NCBI GenBank assembly: GCA_014859985.1
Contig: JACZKN010000588.1
Coordinates: 1-6,635, forward strand
Direction of reading: 5' to 3'
Length of the DNA: 6,635 nucleotides
DNA from: Candidatus Krumholzibacteriia bacterium
GTDB lineage: Bacteria > Krumholzibacteriota > Krumholzibacteriia > LZORAL124-64-63
Part shown: positions 4,977 to 6,635 of the stretch, piece after piece
How the letters are laid out: the number at the start of each line of letters is the position of its first letter
Position numbering within the stretch: the stretch's first letter is position 1
Translations under genes and position numbers: made by a program
Notes under the pieces: model-generated
What the model was told of the DNA's origin: nothing
What the model saw: only the letters and a program-made list of their open reading frames with translations
Databases searched by the model: none

Positions 4977-6469
4977 CCGTCCTGCCCGCCGTCGCCGAAC
5001 GGGTCGACCTTCTTCTCCTCTTGCGCCTCCTCCCCGGGCTCGGCCTCGGGGAAGTTGGCGAAGATGTCGCCGGCCGGCAGGGCCTCGGCCTCGGGACCGG
5101 CGGCCTCGTCGTGCGGCCCGGAGTCCTCGCCTTCGGCCAGGGCCTCCTCGTCGAACAACGGCCGGTCCGAGGCGGCCTCCTGGGCCAGCTCCTCGGCGAT
5201 GGTCTTCTCGATCATCTTGGCCAGCTCGGCGCGGGTCACCTGGGCCGTGGCCAGCAGGCCGTCGGCGGCCTCCTCGTCCAGGCCCTCGATGGCGGTCAGG
5301 CGCTCCAGGGTCCGGCCGGCCAGGTCGTCGATGGTCAGGATCCCGTGGGCCTCGAGCATCACCAGCAGGCGCTCGTCCACGCCCTCCATCTCGCTCAGCT
5401 TCATGGACATCTCGGCCGTCACGCGCTGGCGGATCGAGTGCTCGCGGCTGCTGACCAGGTCGATCTTCCACTCGGTGAGCTTGGCGGCCAGGCGGACGTT
5501 CTTGCCCTCCTTGCCGATGGCCTTGCTCAACTGGTCGTCCGCGACCACCACGGTGGCCTCCTTGCGGTCGCGGTCCAGGATGATGCTGCTGACGATGGCC
5601 GGGCTCAGGGCGCGGCCGATCAGCAGGCTGGGCTCCTGGCTCCAGGGCACGATGTCCACGCGCTCGCCCGCCAGCTCGCGGGTCACGGCCTGCACGCGGC
5701 TGCCCTTCATGCCCACGCACGAACCCACCGGGTCGACCCGGTCGTCGTTGCTGGTCACGGCGATCTTGGAGCGGGTGCCCGGCTCGCGGGCCACCGCCCT
5801 GATCTGCACGATGCCCTCCTGGATCTCGGGCACCTCCTGCTCGAACAGCGCCTTCAGGAAGCCCGGATGGCTGCGCGAGAGGATGACCTGCGGCCCCTTG
5901 GCGCTGTCCAGCACCTCGGTGATGAAGGCGCGGATGGTCTTGCCCTGGTGCAGCTTCTCGCCGCGGATCTGCTCGCGGTAGGGCATCAGGGCCTCGGTGC
6001 GGCCGAGGTTAACCAGCACGTTGCCGCGGTCGACCTGCTGGACGGTGCCCACGATGATCTCGTTGACCCGGTCCTTGTACTCCTCGAAGATCTGCGCCCG
6101 CTCGGCCTCGCGCACCTTCTGCACCAGGATCTGCTTGGCCACCAGGATGGCGTTGCGCCCGAACTCCTCCAGGGGCAGCTCCCAGCGCACCTCGTCGCCG
6201 AGCTCCACCTCGTCGCCGAACTCGATCTGGGCCTCCTCGAGGGCGATGTCCGTGTCCGGGTCGTCGACCTCCGCGACCACGGTCTTGACCTGCTCGACGA
6301 CCATCGAGCCGGTCTGCGCGTCGACGCGGGCGTCGATGTTGGCCTCGGCGCCCAGCTTCTTGCGCGCGGCCGACTGGAGACCCGCCTCCAGGGACTCGAT
6401 GATGATGGCCTTGTCGATGTTCTTCTCCCTGGTGATCTCGGCCAGGGCGTTCAGTACGTTTTGGTCCAT
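4973..6469 (-). CDS. nusA: Transcription termination/antitermination factor NusA
   Basis: NusA binds RNA polymerase and nascent RNA, modulating pausing, termination and rRNA antitermination. The 498-residue product starts with the RNA-polymerase-binding N-terminal domain (MDQNVLNALAEITREKNIDK, about 1-125). An S1 domain follows (about 137-200, IIVGTVQQVDRGNVLVNLG). KH1 carries the loop VGMKG (252-256) and KH2 the loop IGKEGKN (318-324). A C-terminal helix-hairpin-helix acidic repeat is at about 357-405 (GVDERLLVMLEAHGILTIDDLAG). The last roughly 90 residues are a mostly disordered acidic tail ending in KKVDPFGDGGQDG. Only one acidic repeat is evident, whereas Escherichia coli NusA has two. 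ATG 6469 is the standard N-terminus for the family; upstream there is GGGAG at 11 nt and AGGA only 1 nt away, so the exact ribosome binding site is unclear. The gene overlaps the next by 4 bp. Confidence 0.97.
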   Translation of the reverse strand: MDQNVLNALAEITREKNIDKAIIIESLEAGLQSAARKKLGAEANIDARVDAQTGSMVVEQVKTVVAEVDDPDTDIALEEAQIEFGDEVELGDEVRWELPLEEFGRNAILVAKQILVQKVREAERAQIFEEYKDRVNEIIVGTVQQVDRGNVLVNLGRTEALMPYREQIRGEKLHQGKTIRAFITEVLDSAKGPQVILSRSHPGFLKALFEQEVPEIQEGIVQIRAVAREPGTRSKIAVTSNDDRVDPVGSCVGMKGSRVQAVTRELAGERVDIVPWSQEPSLLIGRALSPAIVSSIILDRDRKEATVVVADDQLSKAIGKEGKNVRLAAKLTEWKIDLVSSREHSIRQRVTAEMSMKLSEMEGVDERLLVMLEAHGILTIDDLAGRTLERLTAIEGLDEEAADGLLATAQVTRAELAKMIEKTIAEELAQEAASDRPLFDEEALAEGEDSGPHDEAAGPEAEALPAGDIFANFPEAEPGEEAQEEKKVDPFGDGGQDG

Positions 6470-6498
6470 GTCCTGCCGTTCTCCCGTCCCGTTTCGGG

Positions 6499-6635
6499 TC
6501 AGCTCGAGGGTTCGCCGTCGGGGTCGCCCCCGGGTTCGCCGGCGCTGTCCGCTGCCGGCGCGGCGTCACCGTCGTCGGACAGGCCGCTCCAACCCGACAG
6601 CCCCGTCACAGCACCGTACGCGAGGGCAGGAAAGA
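6499..6635 (-). CDS. C-terminal end of an unidentified upstream protein (rimP position)
   Basis: A minus-strand frame is open from the window edge to a TGA at 6501-6499, 29 bp before nusA. It encodes about 45 residues: a short hydrophobic stretch FPALAYGAVTGLSGW followed by an acidic, Gly/Pro/Ala-rich disordered tail (SDDGDAAPAADSAGEPGGDP and a few more). The third positions of the tail are GC-rich, as in the neighbouring genes. In most bacteria the gene before nusA is rimP, and a RimP C-terminal strand could align loosely with the hydrophobic part, but this is too short to recognise. A competing frame ends at 6606 (SFLPSRTVL then stop) and would leave a gap of about 136 bp. The frame choice rests mainly on spacing and codon bias. 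Confidence 0.45.
   Translation of the reverse strand, partial: FPALAYGAVTGLSGWSGLSDDGDAAPAADSAGEPGGDPDGEPSS

Overview
The window is GC-rich bacterial chromosome (about 70% G+C by eye, with third codon positions almost all G or C). All recognised genes lie on the minus strand and form the conserved transcription/translation operon seen in most bacteria as rimP-nusA-(ylxR)-ylxQ-infB-rbfA-nrnA-truB. The sequence does not identify the lineage. Gene order and high GC fit many non-enteric phyla, and I make no species call.

Reading in the direction of transcription (high to low coordinates): the C-terminal end of an unidentified upstream protein, in the position usually held by rimP (6499-6635); nusA (4973-6469); a small L7Ae/YlxQ-like RNA-binding protein gene overlapping nusA by 4 bp, with no ylxR between them (4653-4976); infB for translation initiation factor IF-2 (1768-4602); a 275-bp gap full of inverted repeats (1493-1767); one open frame fusing ribosome-binding factor A to an NrnA-type DHH/DHHA1 phosphoesterase (98-1492); and the first 33 codons of truB (1-101), overlapping the fusion gene by 4 bp.

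The genes belong together functionally: NusA (transcription elongation, termination and antitermination, rRNA synthesis), IF-2 (initiator tRNA delivery and subunit joining), RbfA (late 30S maturation), NrnA (degradation of very short RNAs and of pAp), TruB (tRNA pseudouridine 55) and the L7Ae-like protein (probable RNA binder). The plus strand has long open frames, but these are mirror images of GC-rich genes.

Two things stand out. First, rbfA and nrnA, normally separate neighbouring genes, are one continuous frame with both sets of signature residues intact. Second, the otherwise compact operon opens between infB and rbfA into a highly structured segment. A perfect 30-bp inverted repeat starts inside the infB stop codon, encloses two further hairpins, and extends outward as a degenerate inverted copy of the last infB codons. 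A related segment also lies across the infB leader and start codon, so similar sequence brackets infB at both ends. Whether this is an RNA control element, an RNase III processing site, a small palindromic element or the scar of a fold-back duplication cannot be settled from one sequence.
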